NCBI RefSeq assembly: GCF_004028155.1
Contig: NZ_SBII01000003.1
Span: forward strand, 124,001-188,000
Direction of reading: 5' to 3'
Origin: Flavobacterium cerinum
Lineage (GTDB): Bacteria; Bacteroidota; Bacteroidia; Flavobacteriales; Flavobacteriaceae
DNA: 64,000 nt
The notes beneath the pieces are model-generated. The model worked only from the letters and a program-made list of their open reading frames with translations. It was not told the origin of the DNA and searched no databases. Shown here one piece after another: positions 47,119 to 57,555 of the stretch; position 1 is the first letter of the stretch; every line of letters starts with the position of its first letter. A program made the position numbers and the translations under genes.

Positions 47119-48627
47119 TTATTCGAATACGACTTCGTCTATCTGTAAGTTATTAAGAAAACCTATCGTGTTTTCTATGTCATAATGGAGTATTCTGTCT
47201 TCAGTAACCAATGGCACTTCTTCTCTGTATGATTTAATGAACATTTCAAGGAAGTCACTTGACTTTAATGGTCTTCTGAATTCTAATGCCTGAGAAGCAT
47301 TCATAAGTTCTATTGCCAGTATGCGCTCCAGGTTCTCAATAATCCTAAGTGCTTTAGTAGCTGCATTAGCTCCCATACTCACGTGATCTTCCTGCCCGTT
47401 AGACGATACTATGCTGTCTATACTTGCCGGAGTTGCCAACTGTTTGTTCTGGCTTACAATACTTGCTGCAGTATACTGAGGTATCATAAATCCTGAATTA
47501 AGACCCGGGTTACTTACAAGGAATGGCGGTAGTCCGCGCAGACCTGAAATAAGCTGATAGGTTCTTCTTTCGGAGATACTGCCAAGCTCAGCAAGGGCTA
47601 TTCCTAAAAAGTCTAACGTAAGTGCTAATGGCTGTCCGTGGAAATTACCTCCGGATATGATCTGGTCGCTTTCTATAAAAATATTTGGATTATCTGTAAC
47701 CGAGTTGATCTCTGTACGGAAAACCTTCTTAACATAATCGATGGTGTCTTTTGTAGCACCGTGTACCTGAGGTATACAACGGAAAGAGTAAGGATCCTGA
47801 ACATGCTGTTTTGCCTGTGCGATGATCTCACTATCTTCAAGAAGCTCGTTAAAACGTCTTGCAGTAACAATTTGTCCTTTGTGCGGACGTACCATGTGAA
47901 TAAGCTCGTTGAACGGCTCTATACGACCATCAAAACCTTCAAGGGAAATTGCACCGATAACATCGGCAAGGTAGCTGTACTTAACTGATTTCAGTAACAC
48001 ATATACACCATAAGCACTCATAAACTGAGTACCGTTAAGCAAAGCCAATCCTTCTTTAGATTTCATTATGATAGGCTTCCACCCCATTTTGTCAAGCACT
48101 TTTTGTGCCGGCTGACGGAAACCGTCCATATTTACTTCTCCTTCACCAAGTAATGGTAAGGATAAATGGGCTAATGGAGCTAAATCGCCCGATGCGCCTA
48201 GAGAACCTAAAGTATAAACTACCGGGAATATATCGTTATTATAAAAATCAATAAGACGCTCTACCGTTTCAAGCTGCACGCCCGAATGCCCGTAACTAAG
48301 TGACTGTATCTTTAAAAGCAGCATGATCTTTACGATAGCTTCAGGAACTTCTTCTCCTGTACCGCAAGCATGTGATTTTACAAGGTTTTCCTGTAACTGC
48401 GAAAGGTTTTCATTAGATATCTTAACATTATATAGCGAACCGAATCCAGTATTGATACCATAAATAGGATCATTATTAGATTTCATTTTCTCATCAAGAT
48501 AAGTACGGCACTTTTCTATATTGGCTCTTGCCTCTTCAGATAATGCTAATTTTTTATCCTGAGTAAGTATATCGTTCACAATTTCAAGCGATAAGAGCTC
48601 GCTACTGATATAATGTATTGTTTCCAT
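47119..48627 (-). CDS. hutH: Histidine ammonia-lyase
   Basis: Deaminates histidine to urocanate. The 502-residue protein has the MIO cofactor triad Ala145-Ser146-Gly147 in LGSLGASGDLAPLAH, the active-site Tyr in YGINTGFGSL and the SHACGTG motif whose His86 favours histidine over Phe or Tyr. The other hut genes are not adjacent, so an aromatic amino-acid lyase with another substrate cannot be fully excluded. Monocistronic on the minus strand. Confidence 0.9.
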   Translation of the reverse strand: METIHYISSELLSLEIVNDILTQDKKLALSEEARANIEKCRTYLDEKMKSNNDPIYGINTGFGSLYNVKISNENLSQLQENLVKSHACGTGEEVPEAIVKIMLLLKIQSLSYGHSGVQLETVERLIDFYNNDIFPVVYTLGSLGASGDLAPLAHLSLPLLGEGEVNMDGFRQPAQKVLDKMGWKPIIMKSKEGLALLNGTQFMSAYGVYVLLKSVKYSYLADVIGAISLEGFDGRIEPFNELIHMVRPHKGQIVTARRFNELLEDSEIIAQAKQHVQDPYSFRCIPQVHGATKDTIDYVKKVFRTEINSVTDNPNIFIESDQIISGGNFHGQPLALTLDFLGIALAELGSISERRTYQLISGLRGLPPFLVSNPGLNSGFMIPQYTAASIVSQNKQLATPASIDSIVSSNGQEDHVSMGANAATKALRIIENLERILAIELMNASQALEFRRPLKSSDFLEMFIKSYREEVPLVTEDRILHYDIENTIGFLNNLQIDEVVFE

Positions 48628-48695
48628 GGTAGGGTTTATTTAAGATGCCAAAATTCAATAAACCATAATTAAAAAACAACCTTTTTGGCAAATTT

Positions 48696-50195
48696 TCATT
48701 TTAGATTGCACTTTGCCTCTATATCCATATATGCTTTTCCCATATATTTCAAAATATCAGACGCTATAAAGACTTGTTTTGCCGTTTCCCTGATACCAAT
48801 ATCAGCTGTAAGGCCATGCAGGTAAACGCCAAATATTGCTGCATCTACAGGGCTATAGGACTGAGCTAACAATCCTGTAATAATACCCGTAAGCACATCA
48901 CCGCTTCCACCGGTTGCAAGTGCAGCATTTCCAGACGAGTTAATATGAACCGTACCATTATACACTATCATTGTATATGCGTCTTTGGCGATAAGTACCA
49001 ATTTATATTCTTTTGAGAATGATTTCATCATTTCAATTTTCTCAAAATCATCTTTCCAACTTCCCATAAGTCTTTCCAATTCTTTAGGATGTGGTGTTAA
49101 AATAGTATTTTCAGGAAGCAGTTTAAGCCATTCTTTATTGTAAGAAAGTATGTTGAGCGCATCGGCATCAATCACCAAAGGGACTGAAACTATTTTTAAA
49201 AAATCGTACAATGCCTTTTGTGTCTCCTGATGCTGCCCTAATCCCATACCGATACCAATAGCTTTTGGCTGAAAATCAAAACTGATTTGTGTTATGTGTT
49301 CTTCTCCATTGGTAAGCACCATTGCTTCAGGAAAAGATGTTTGCAATACTGTATAACCACACTTAGGTAAATAAGCCGTTGCCAATCCGCAGCCACTTTT
49401 AAGTGCAGCTTTTGCCGAAAGGCATATCGCTCCTATTTTACCATAGCTTCCGCCAATAATAAGCGCATGCCCTTGTGTTCCTTTGTGTGCGTTATGTGTA
49501 ACAGGCTTATAGCGGCTCTGAGCTTCAAATTCATCAGTAAAATAAAAATCGGTAACAGTGTTTTTAATAAACTCGTTGTCAAGCCCAATATCCAGTACGG
49601 CAACTTCTTTAACAAAAGAAGCATTACCCGGGAGATATAAAGCCAGCTTAGGGAATTGAAATGTAAGTACAACATCAGATCTAACAGCAATATCAGTCTT
49701 TCTGTCCATAAACATTCCGGATGGAACATCTATAGATACTATGATAGCTTCCCTGTTATTGATATTTTCTATGGCCTGTTTAATAGCATCGTTTAGGTCT
49801 CTTGTAAGTCCGATACCAAAAAGAGCATCGATATAAACCAATCTCCCTTTTTCATACTCATAAACTGTATTTTGATTGGATTGGATTCCAGCCTCTTCTA
49901 TCTTTTTTAAATTGGCTGTAAAGGCAGGAGTAGGTTTACCTGCATCTTCAATAATATCCAATACAACTTTGTAATTATCGGTCTGCAAAAGTCGAGCAGC
50001 TGCAAGTCCGTCACCACCATTATTGCCTTGTCCGCAAAAAAAATGAAAAATAGTTTCTTTATCAGGAAACTGCATTTTTAGCCATAAAAAAACCTCTCTG
50101 CCGGCTCTTTCCATAAGATCATTATATGTGATGTTTTGTTTTGTAACAGTCATCTCGTCGGCTTGTCTTATCTGCACAGCATTAAAAATTTTCAT
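48696..50195 (-). CDS. nnr: Bifunctional NAD(P)H-hydrate epimerase / ADP-dependent dehydratase
   Basis: Repairs hydrated NAD(P)H. The 499-residue protein fuses the YjeF N-terminal epimerase domain (residues 1-220, with GQGNNGGDGLAAARLL) to the YjeF C-terminal ribokinase-like dehydratase (residues 225-495, with HPKELERLMGSW and GGSGDVLTGIITGLLAQ). The first domain interconverts R and S hydrates, the second uses ADP to dehydrate the S form. The fusion is the normal arrangement in bacteria. Confidence 0.94.
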   Translation of the reverse strand: MKIFNAVQIRQADEMTVTKQNITYNDLMERAGREVFLWLKMQFPDKETIFHFFCGQGNNGGDGLAAARLLQTDNYKVVLDIIEDAGKPTPAFTANLKKIEEAGIQSNQNTVYEYEKGRLVYIDALFGIGLTRDLNDAIKQAIENINNREAIIVSIDVPSGMFMDRKTDIAVRSDVVLTFQFPKLALYLPGNASFVKEVAVLDIGLDNEFIKNTVTDFYFTDEFEAQSRYKPVTHNAHKGTQGHALIIGGSYGKIGAICLSAKAALKSGCGLATAYLPKCGYTVLQTSFPEAMVLTNGEEHITQISFDFQPKAIGIGMGLGQHQETQKALYDFLKIVSVPLVIDADALNILSYNKEWLKLLPENTILTPHPKELERLMGSWKDDFEKIEMMKSFSKEYKLVLIAKDAYTMIVYNGTVHINSSGNAALATGGSGDVLTGIITGLLAQSYSPVDAAIFGVYLHGLTADIGIRETAKQVFIASDILKYMGKAYMDIEAKCNLK

Positions 50196-50355
50196 AACAA
50201 TTAAGTGGTTTTATGTAAATTTATTACAATAAACAGCGGCAATAACAATTTAACGAAACTTTGGTAGGCGGTTATTTAAAGATTATTGATTTTTGTTTAC
50301 GGTTTCAGGTAGTTTTTCAATAATTTAGCAACCTCAAACTTTATTTTAACATTAG

Positions 50356-51438
50356 ATGAAAAATACTGCGCTTACGCACATTCACGAGGGCCTTGGTGCC
50401 AAGATGGTTCCGTTTGCAGGTTACAATATGCCTGTTCAATATGAAGGAGTAAACTTAGAACATGAAATCGTAAGGAACGGTGTAGGCGTTTTTGACGTTT
50501 CGCACATGGGTGAGTTTTTAATCAGTGGGCCAAAAGCACTGGATCTTATACAAAAAGTTGCTTCAAACGATGCGTCAACGCTAACTATTGGAAGAGCTCA
50601 GTACTCTTGCCTGCCCAACGAAAATGGAGGTATAGTAGATGATCTTATTATATATAAAATGAAAGAAGAGCAGTACCTTTTAGTGGTAAATGCTTCTAAC
50701 ATAGAAAAAGACTGGAACTGGATATCGTCTAAAAATGATGTAGGTGCAGATATGCGCAATATCTCTGACGATTATTCACTGCTTGCTATTCAGGGGCCTA
50801 AAGCTATTGAGGCAATGCAGCCGTTAACCTCTATTGACCTTGCAGCTATTAAATACTACCATTTTGAAGTAGCTGATTTTGCAGGTGTACAGGATGTAAT
50901 TATCTCTGCAACTGGATATACCGGAAGTGGTGGTTTTGAAATTTATGCAAAAAACACAGAGATAGAGCAAATTTGGAACAAGGTGTTTGAAGCCGGAGCT
51001 GCTTTTGGTATTAAGCCAGTTGGTCTTGCTGCACGTGATACCCTTCGTCTTGAAATGGGCTTCTGCCTTTACGGAAACGACATTAACGATACTACTTCTC
51101 CTCTTGAAGCTGGTTTGGGCTGGATCACTAAATTCAATAAAGAATTTACCAACTCTGAAGCACTTAAAAAACAAAAAGAAGAAGGTGTGACCAGAAAACT
51201 TGTAGGTTTTGAACTTACTGAACGCGGTATTCCAAGACATGATTATGAAATTGTAGACAAAGACGGTAACGTAATTGGTATAGTAACATCAGGTACTATG
51301 GCACCAACGCTTAACAAAGGTATTGGTTTAGGTTATGTTCCTACTGAATTTGCTGCAGAAGGACGTCAGATCTTCATTAGAATCAGGAAAAATGATATTC
51401 CTGCTCAGGTGGTGAAGCTGCCTTTTTATAAAAAATAA
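50356..51438 (+). CDS. gcvT: Glycine cleavage system aminomethyltransferase T protein
   Basis: Transfers the methylene group of aminomethyl-lipoyl-H protein to tetrahydrofolate, releasing ammonia. The 360-residue length is typical. It has [29 protein letters not shown] and the folate-binding core ([40 protein letters not shown]). The H and P proteins are not in this window. It has its own upstream region and is followed 6 bases later by an S41 peptidase gene. Confidence 0.95.
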   Translation: MKNTALTHIHEGLGAKMVPFAGYNMPVQYEGVNLEHEIVRNGVGVFDVSHMGEFLISGPKALDLIQKVASNDASTLTIGRAQYSCLPNENGGIVDDLIIYKMKEEQYLLVVNASNIEKDWNWISSKNDVGADMRNISDDYSLLAIQGPKAIEAMQPLTSIDLAAIKYYHFEVADFAGVQDVIISATGYTGSGGFEIYAKNTEIEQIWNKVFEAGAAFGIKPVGLAARDTLRLEMGFCLYGNDINDTTSPLEAGLGWITKFNKEFTNSEALKKQKEEGVTRKLVGFELTERGIPRHDYEIVDKDGNVIGIVTSGTMAPTLNKGIGLGYVPTEFAAEGRQIFIRIRKNDIPAQVVKLPFYKK

Positions 51439-51444
51439 AACTCT

Positions 51445-53487
51445 ATGAAGAAAATATTCGCACTCGCTTTTTTAATATCTTTTGCTCTACAGGCACAAAA
51501 ACATGAAAAAGCATGTGATATTTTTTATAAAGTTAATGATGTTCTCCAAAAGAGACATTTCAAGCCTAAACCGGTAGACGATAGTCTATCGGTTTATGTT
51601 TTTGAAACCATTATGGATGAACTGGATGAAAACAGATCCTTGTTCTTACAACAGGAATATGACCAGCTGGCTATTCATAAATACAAGATTGACGATTACC
51701 TGCTTAAAAAAGACTGCTCTTTTTTAAATGATTTCATTTCGGCTTATCAAATTGCACTAGAACGCAATAAAACCTTTGTACAGGAAATAGCGCAAGAACC
51801 ACAACACTACTATACTAAAGATACTATTTACTATTCTAAGAAAACCTTTCCTTACCACACAGACGCGCAAAAGATAAAGAAATATCTTCGCAAAAAAATT
51901 ACCTACGATATTCTTGAAGATATTGCCAAACTCAGTAAAAATGATAAAGCGCTAAAACCGTATCTTGAATCGTTAGGTATCATTTCGAGAAATAAAATAC
52001 TGGAAAGTTACCTGTGCCGTATTAACAGACAACTAAACCCTCCCGAAGGATTTGACAGTGGTATTTACAACCGTTTCTTTTCTACCTTCTGTTCTTATTT
52101 TGATCCGCACTCTACCTACTTTAACTATAACGAAAAGGCTTCGTTTGTATCTTCAATATCTACAGAGAATTATTCTTTAGGTTTATATGTGAGTCAAAAC
52201 GAAAAAGAAGAAATTATTGTAGAAGAACTGGTTCCTGGTGGCCCAGCTTATGAAACCGAAAAAATAGATAAGGGCGATCAGTTGATTAAACTGGCTGCTA
52301 ACAATTTAGAATATGCAGTTACATGCACATCGCTGGAAGCCATTACCGATATAGTAAATTCTGACACTTACAAAGAAGTATTTCTTACTCTTCGTAAAAA
52401 AGACGGAACGGTATATTCTGTAAATCTGATAAAAAAAATAATGAAAGCTGATGACAACAGTGTTTATAGCTTTGTATTGGGTGATAATAACCCGATAGGT
52501 TATATAAAAATTCCAAGTTTTTATTCGGCATTTGACAGTACTACCAAACAAGGCTGTGCCGATGATCTTGCAAAAGAAGTCATTAAGCTAAAAAAAGATA
52601 ACATTACCGGCCTTATCCTTGACCTTCAGTTTAATGGCGGCGGTTCAATGGATGAAGTTATCCGTATGGCCGGGATGTTTATAAACTTTGGCCCTATAGC
52701 CATAGTTACAGATCAAAAAATGTCTTACAATGTGATTAAGGATTACAACCGCGGAATGCTGTATGAGGGTCCGATGGTTGTTTTAGTTAATGGGTTTTCG
52801 GCTTCTGCCAGTGAATTTTTTGCAGGTGTAATGCAGGATTATAACCGTGCGCTTATAGTGGGTAATACCACACTGGGTAAAGCAACCATGCAAACTATAC
52901 TTCCGCTGGAAGAGGACAGCCCTGAAGATTTTGTAAAAGTAACGATTGATAAATTTTACAGGGTAACAGGAAAAAGCAGTCAATATATTGGCATTATACC
53001 AGATGTAGAACTGCCTTCTTTTTTTAATGACTTATTACCTCGCGAGAGCAGTATGCCAACAGCAATAAAAAATGACTCACTAAATGTGAACCTTACATTT
53101 ACAAAATTACCCGATACAAAAACTAAAAAAGCTATTGCATTAAGTAAAGATCGGGTATCAAAAAACTTAGATTTCCTACTTATCAGTTCGGTTAACGATA
53201 GGATAAATGATATATATAATGGGCCTAAAGCGCCATTACCTATTTATTTCGACACTGTTTTTACCGATGTACATTCTATGGATGACCTATGGAAAAACAT
53301 AAGTGATGCTACCGAAAAGGAACAGCAATTTAAAATACGGGAAACTACATTTGCAGCAGAGATGCAACGGGAAGATTCCTATCTTAAGAAAGCGAACAGC
53401 TATAAAATGAAAGCGGCAAAAACCGATGCCTATATTAATGAAGCTATCAACATATTAAGAGATGTGAATAGCTTTAAAAATAATTAA
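51445..53487 (+). CDS. S41 carboxyl-terminal processing peptidase with PDZ domain
   Basis: A 680-residue exported protease (signal peptide MKKIFALAFLISFALQAQ) of the Tsp/Prc type. Order: an N-terminal helical domain, a PDZ-like domain at about 240-330, then the S41 catalytic domain with the serine-lysine dyad. By spacing to the Prc motif FSASASE...GK, these are Ser454 and Lys479. It trims C-termini of periplasmic proteins. The gene lies 6 bases after gcvT, perhaps only read-through. Confidence 0.92.
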   Translation: MKKIFALAFLISFALQAQKHEKACDIFYKVNDVLQKRHFKPKPVDDSLSVYVFETIMDELDENRSLFLQQEYDQLAIHKYKIDDYLLKKDCSFLNDFISAYQIALERNKTFVQEIAQEPQHYYTKDTIYYSKKTFPYHTDAQKIKKYLRKKITYDILEDIAKLSKNDKALKPYLESLGIISRNKILESYLCRINRQLNPPEGFDSGIYNRFFSTFCSYFDPHSTYFNYNEKASFVSSISTENYSLGLYVSQNEKEEIIVEELVPGGPAYETEKIDKGDQLIKLAANNLEYAVTCTSLEAITDIVNSDTYKEVFLTLRKKDGTVYSVNLIKKIMKADDNSVYSFVLGDNNPIGYIKIPSFYSAFDSTTKQGCADDLAKEVIKLKKDNITGLILDLQFNGGGSMDEVIRMAGMFINFGPIAIVTDQKMSYNVIKDYNRGMLYEGPMVVLVNGFSASASEFFAGVMQDYNRALIVGNTTLGKATMQTILPLEEDSPEDFVKVTIDKFYRVTGKSSQYIGIIPDVELPSFFNDLLPRESSMPTAIKNDSLNVNLTFTKLPDTKTKKAIALSKDRVSKNLDFLLISSVNDRINDIYNGPKAPLPIYFDTVFTDVHSMDDLWKNISDATEKEQQFKIRETTFAAEMQREDSYLKKANSYKMKAAKTDAYINEAINILRDVNSFKNN

Positions 53488-53638
53488 AATATACCTTAAA
53501 CTACTTAAAAGTAAGCCTGTACAACAAGCTTTACCTAAACCTTGTAATACAAACTGAGTTGATATATTAATTATTGAAAAACAAAAAGTAAATCTTTTTT
53601 TTCTATATTTACTTAACAATCAATTAAATATAGCAACC

Positions 53639-54205
53639 ATGTTAGATCAATTAACAAATTTAGTAAAACAATTTGGAACAGATAGTGTGGTCAATAATAC
53701 ACAAATTCCAAATGAACAAAATGAAGCTGTAATGAATGAAGCAAGCAGCTCTATACTTTCAGGATTAAAGGATATGGTCTCAAACGGTAATATTTCTGAT
53801 TTAGCAGGACTATTTCAAGGTAATAATGCTACAGACAATTCAAACCCGGCTGTAAAAAATATTACAAATAAGCTATCTGAAAATCTTGGAAATAAATTTG
53901 GTTTAAGTCCCGATACTTCCGCAAATGTTGCAAATAATTTAATTCCGAAAGTAATGGGATCATTAGTAAATAAAGCGAAAGACCCCAATGATTCCAGTTT
54001 TCAGATCTCTGATATAATCGGAGCAATTTCCGGAGGCGACAGTAAAGCAGGAGGAGGTATTATGGATGCTATATCTAAATATGGTACTCAGTTTGGCTTA
54101 GATCAAAACAATGATGGCAAGGTAGATATGAGCGACGCAATGGCTGCTGTTTCTAAAAAATCCGGTGGACTAGGCGGCTTCTTTAATAAACTTATGGGCA
54201 AATGA
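53639..54205 (+). CDS. DUF937-like protein with EF-hand-like motif
   Basis: A 188-residue soluble protein of the DUF937 type: helical, low in hydrophobic content, rich in Asn, Ser and Gly. A DQNNDGKVDMSDA stretch near the C-terminus has the spacing of a calcium-binding loop (D-x-N-x-D-G-x-x-D). A Gly-rich tail ends in GGFFNKLMGK. No signal peptide is seen. Function is unknown. TATATTTA at 53604-53611 may be its -7 element. Confidence 0.75.
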   Translation: MLDQLTNLVKQFGTDSVVNNTQIPNEQNEAVMNEASSSILSGLKDMVSNGNISDLAGLFQGNNATDNSNPAVKNITNKLSENLGNKFGLSPDTSANVANNLIPKVMGSLVNKAKDPNDSSFQISDIIGAISGGDSKAGGGIMDAISKYGTQFGLDQNNDGKVDMSDAMAAVSKKSGGLGGFFNKLMGK

Positions 54206-54318
54206 TACCGCTTTGCTACTCAAATTTATAAATCATTAAAAAACTGTTATTATAAACACCAATTTGTTTTTGCAGAAACAGGGAATAAGTTTATTTTTGT
54301 GCTGCAAACAAATTAATT

Positions 54319-55029
54319 ATGGGAAGAGCATTCGAATTTAGAAAAGCCAGAAAAATGAAACGTTGGTCGGCAATGGCCAAAACGTTTACAAGAATTGGTA
54401 AAGATATAGTGATGGCCGTTAAAGAAGGCGGACCTAACCCTGAAAGTAATTCGCGTTTAAGGGCAGTAATACAAAATGCCAAGGCTGCAAATATGCCTAA
54501 AGAGAATGTTGAGAGAGCTATTAAAAAAGCATCTGATAAAGACTCTGCAAACTTTAAAGAGGTTTTATTTGAAGGCTATGCGCCTCACGGTATTGCTATA
54601 CTTATTGAGACTGCTACCGATAATAATAATCGTACTGTAGCTAACATTCGTAGTTATTTTAATAAATGTAATGGTACTATGGGTACACAGGGATCTGTTG
54701 AATTTATGTTTGACCACACCTGCAATTTCCGTATCCCATCTGAAGGACAAGATGTTGAAGAAATGGAACTGGAGATGATTGACTTTGGAGTAGAAGAAAT
54801 TTTTGCAGACGAAGATGGCATTATGATGTATGCTCCTTTTGAAAGCTTTGGCTCTATTCAGAAAGAATTAGAAAACAGAGGTATTGAAATACTTTCTTCT
54901 GGTTTTGAAAGAATCCCACAGATTACTAAAGAACTTACTGAAGACCAGGTAGCTGATGTAGAAAAGCTATTGGAAAAAATAGAAGAAGATGATGACGTTA
55001 TGAATGTTTATCATACAATGAAAGAATAG
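54319..55029 (+). CDS. YebC/PmpR family translation-associated or regulatory protein
   Basis: A 236-residue member of the YebC family, which has been tied both to transcription control and to relief of ribosome stalling at proline runs. The start is MGRAFEFRKARKMKRWSAMAKTFTRIGKDI, a Bacteroidetes variant of the usual MAGHSKW start, with NSRLRAVIQNAKAANMPKENVERAI and the central FEGYAPHGIAILIETATDNNNRT motif intact. Confidence 0.92.
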   Translation: MGRAFEFRKARKMKRWSAMAKTFTRIGKDIVMAVKEGGPNPESNSRLRAVIQNAKAANMPKENVERAIKKASDKDSANFKEVLFEGYAPHGIAILIETATDNNNRTVANIRSYFNKCNGTMGTQGSVEFMFDHTCNFRIPSEGQDVEEMELEMIDFGVEEIFADEDGIMMYAPFESFGSIQKELENRGIEILSSGFERIPQITKELTEDQVADVEKLLEKIEEDDDVMNVYHTMKE

Positions 55030-55060
55030 CTACTGCTATTTTTAAAAAAATAATATATTT

Positions 55061-55095
55061 AAAAGCGCTTGATTATCAGGCGCTTTTTTATTTTT
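55061..55095 (+). terminator. Terminator of yebC
   Basis: AAAAGCGC (55061-55068) and GCGCTTTT (55080-55087), with inner TGAT/ATCA pairing and a T run after it. Confidence 0.85.
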
Positions 55096-55180
55096 ATGTA
55101 CATTTTCGTAACATTATTTTAATCAAAACTGTAACAATACTAAATTAGAACAGTCATTATAATAAACCAAGCAATTAAAG

Positions 55181-55732
55181 TTGACAAACGCAAACCAGGA
55201 TATTGATTCTTTACTAAAGCTATGCAAAGAGGGCAGCCGAAATGCACAGTTTGAGGTTTATAACAGGTATTATAAACCCATGTACAATACTGCCTTTCGT
55301 ATTGTAAAGGACAGCCATTGGGCAGAAGATATCATGCAGGAATCGTTTATGAAAGCGTTTACAAAACTGGATACATTTAAAGGAGAAGTCACTTTTGGCG
55401 CATGGTTAAAAAAAATTGTGGTCAACCACAGTCTGGACAACTACAAGAAAATTAATAAAAATGCATTAGAGTCTCTTGACAGCGTTTTATACAAGGTAGA
55501 AGACGAAAGCTCTAATGAAGATGCAGCGCTGGATTTCCAGCAGCTAAAAGCCCAACAAGTAGGTGCTGCAATACAGTCTTTAAAAGAAAACTACAGGATA
55601 GCGCTAACCCTGTTTTTTATTGAGGGATACGACCATGAAGAAATTAGCGAAATTATGGGAATTACCTCCGGCAATTGCCGAACAACCATAAGCAGGGCAA
55701 AAGAAAGCCTGCTTAAAAAATTGAATGCCTAA
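55181..55732 (+). CDS. ECF-type RNA polymerase sigma factor
   Basis: A 183-residue sigma-70 family factor with regions 2 (YYKPMYNTAFRIVKDSHWAEDIMQESFMKAFTKLDTF) and 4 (YRIALTLFFIEGYDHEEISEIMGITSGNCRTTISRAKESLLKKL) and no long region 3, typical of an ECF sigma. The start is a TTG at 55181; the first internal ATG lies within region 2, so TTG is the only sensible choice. The next gene overlaps by one base and encodes an anti-sigma-like membrane protein. Confidence 0.92.
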   Translation: MTNANQDIDSLLKLCKEGSRNAQFEVYNRYYKPMYNTAFRIVKDSHWAEDIMQESFMKAFTKLDTFKGEVTFGAWLKKIVVNHSLDNYKKINKNALESLDSVLYKVEDESSNEDAALDFQQLKAQQVGAAIQSLKENYRIALTLFFIEGYDHEEISEIMGITSGNCRTTISRAKESLLKKLNA

Positions 55733-56280
55733 TGAATAATGAAAAGAGAAACATTGACGAAATGTTTAACCGTTTTAACGGTGAATGGGACATTGATGAA
55801 CCGGCCGCGGGACATGAAGATCGTTTTTTTGACCGGCTTGCCGGCAAAAAGAAAAAAGCAAAGACAAACCTGCTTTACAAAATTGCAGTACCTGCTGCAG
55901 CTGCCATTGTAATCATGTTAGGAATGCTATTAGTATTTAATCCTAAAACGGATAACCATACTGTGGCTATGTCGCCTAAGGCAAAAGAAACCCAGGTCTA
56001 TTTTGCTTCGATAATAAATAAAGAATTAGCTAAGGTTGAAAAAGAAAACAGCCCTGAAACTAAAAAACTTGTACAGGATGCGCTCGTGCACATGCAGCTC
56101 CTGGAAAAAGATTATAATAAAATTACACGTGATTTAGCTCAAAAAGGCGAAAACAAACAATTAATCCATGCCATGATAACCAATTTTCAAACAAGAATAT
56201 CTTTTCTTGAAGATGTACTGGTGAAGATTGAAAATGTAAAAAAAATAAAAGAAAACTACCATGAAAACAATCAGACATAA
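55732..56280 (+). CDS. Anti-sigma-factor-like membrane protein
   Basis: A 182-residue protein with a cytoplasmic N-terminus (about 60 residues), one transmembrane helix (LYKIAVPAAAAIVIMLGMLLVFN) and a periplasmic helical tail of about 100 residues. Its ATG overlaps the sigma stop (TAATG). Topology and position fit an anti-sigma protein that holds the ECF factor until an envelope signal arrives. No zinc-binding motif of the ZAS type is visible, so the interaction is inferred. Confidence 0.7.
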   Translation: MNNEKRNIDEMFNRFNGEWDIDEPAAGHEDRFFDRLAGKKKKAKTNLLYKIAVPAAAAIVIMLGMLLVFNPKTDNHTVAMSPKAKETQVYFASIINKELAKVEKENSPETKKLVQDALVHMQLLEKDYNKITRDLAQKGENKQLIHAMITNFQTRISFLEDVLVKIENVKKIKENYHENNQT

Positions 56281-57319
56281 TATATTACTCGTATTGCTTA
56301 TGCTACCCTGTATTACTCTGGCTGGTAATGGCGTAAAGGGAAAATACACTAAAGAGAAAAAGATAAATAAAGTTTACTTAGTGAATGATAATTGCGGACT
56401 GGATGTAAACAATAAGTTTGGCAACATCTATGTTACCACCTGGGATGAAAGTAAAATGTCTATCGATGTGTCCATAACCGTAAGCGGTAACAACGAAGAT
56501 AAAGTAAACAAAAAGCTTGCAGGTATTCTTATTGATATTAACGCAACAAAATCACTTTTAAGTGCCCGTACAAACATCGACAATAGTGTTAACGGTAACA
56601 ACATGAGTATTGAAATTAATTATATCATTAAAATTCCTAAAAAGGGCGCTATTGATCTAACCAACCAGTATGGAGGGGTAATTACCGGCAAAATATATGG
56701 TAAGGCAAAAATAGACTGTCAATATGGTGATATTAATCTTGACGAATTAAATGCCGACGGTAATACAATCATGCTTCAGTATAGCAATACTTCAAGGATT
56801 AATTATATTAAATCCGGTAGTGTGAACGTACAGTATTCTACATTTAAGCTAGGGAAAGCCGGAACGCTAAAATTACAAGGACAGTATACAGGAATGAATC
56901 TCGATGAAGTTCAGGATCTAACCTATAAAACTGAATATGGAGACCTTAGTGTTAAAAAGTCTGGAAAAGCAACTGGATCCGGAGATTATTCAGCCTTACG
57001 CTTTGGTCAGGTAAGTGGTTCTTTTAATGCTACCTGCAACTATGGTGATGTTAGGATTGCAGCGCTTGATAAATCGGTTAAAAATGTAGCGATCAATGCA
57101 TCTTATACTAATGTAACTGTAAAGTATGAGGAAGATTATGCTTTTGACTTTGAGTTTCATACAGAATATGGTAATGTTAACGGCACCGGAGGATTTAAAT
57201 TCACTGAAAAAAGCGTTAGAGATACCAGTGCAAGTTATAAAGGGTACAATAGATCATCCGGTGTTAACCGCATGTACATCAAGACTGAGTATGGCAATAT
57301 CGCTCTTGGAAAAAGTTAA
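56261..57319 (+). CDS. Exported DUF4097-like beta-helix protein
   Basis: A 352-residue exported protein (signal peptide ending in LPCITLAGN) whose body is made of short repeated strands (GDINLDELNADG, YGDVRIAALD, TEYGNVNGTGGF), the pattern of DUF4097/DUF2807 beta-solenoids. It starts 20 bases before the end of the anti-sigma gene. These proteins are often regulated by the sigma factor next to them; their target, perhaps envelope stress, is unknown. Confidence 0.8.
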   Translation: MKTIRHNILLVLLMLPCITLAGNGVKGKYTKEKKINKVYLVNDNCGLDVNNKFGNIYVTTWDESKMSIDVSITVSGNNEDKVNKKLAGILIDINATKSLLSARTNIDNSVNGNNMSIEINYIIKIPKKGAIDLTNQYGGVITGKIYGKAKIDCQYGDINLDELNADGNTIMLQYSNTSRINYIKSGSVNVQYSTFKLGKAGTLKLQGQYTGMNLDEVQDLTYKTEYGDLSVKKSGKATGSGDYSALRFGQVSGSFNATCNYGDVRIAALDKSVKNVAINASYTNVTVKYEEDYAFDFEFHTEYGNVNGTGGFKFTEKSVRDTSASYKGYNRSSGVNRMYIKTEYGNIALGKS

Positions 57320-57555
57320 AAACGTGTTAAAAACCAGTTTCTATATAACCTTTGCTAAAGCGTAAGCGTCTACATAATAACAGGTTTACCCAACTCATCA
57401 CTGGGGAAATCAGAAGCTGATAAAACAGCGGAGTTCAATCAACAATCAAAAATTAAAATCTGCTCTCATCAGGCAGTCCTGCTCATCACAGGTATTACAA
57501 TTAATCAAACCAATCAGTTCCTCACTTGTAAGGAATCAAAAAACGACCAATTATT
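57320..57555 (+). other. Intergenic gap without recognised features
   Basis: About 236 bases between the DUF4097-like gene and the DUF2807 gene. No ORF of note or RNA gene is recognised. It may hold a second promoter for the DUF2807 gene, but no full TTG/TAnnTTTG pair was seen. Confidence 0.4.
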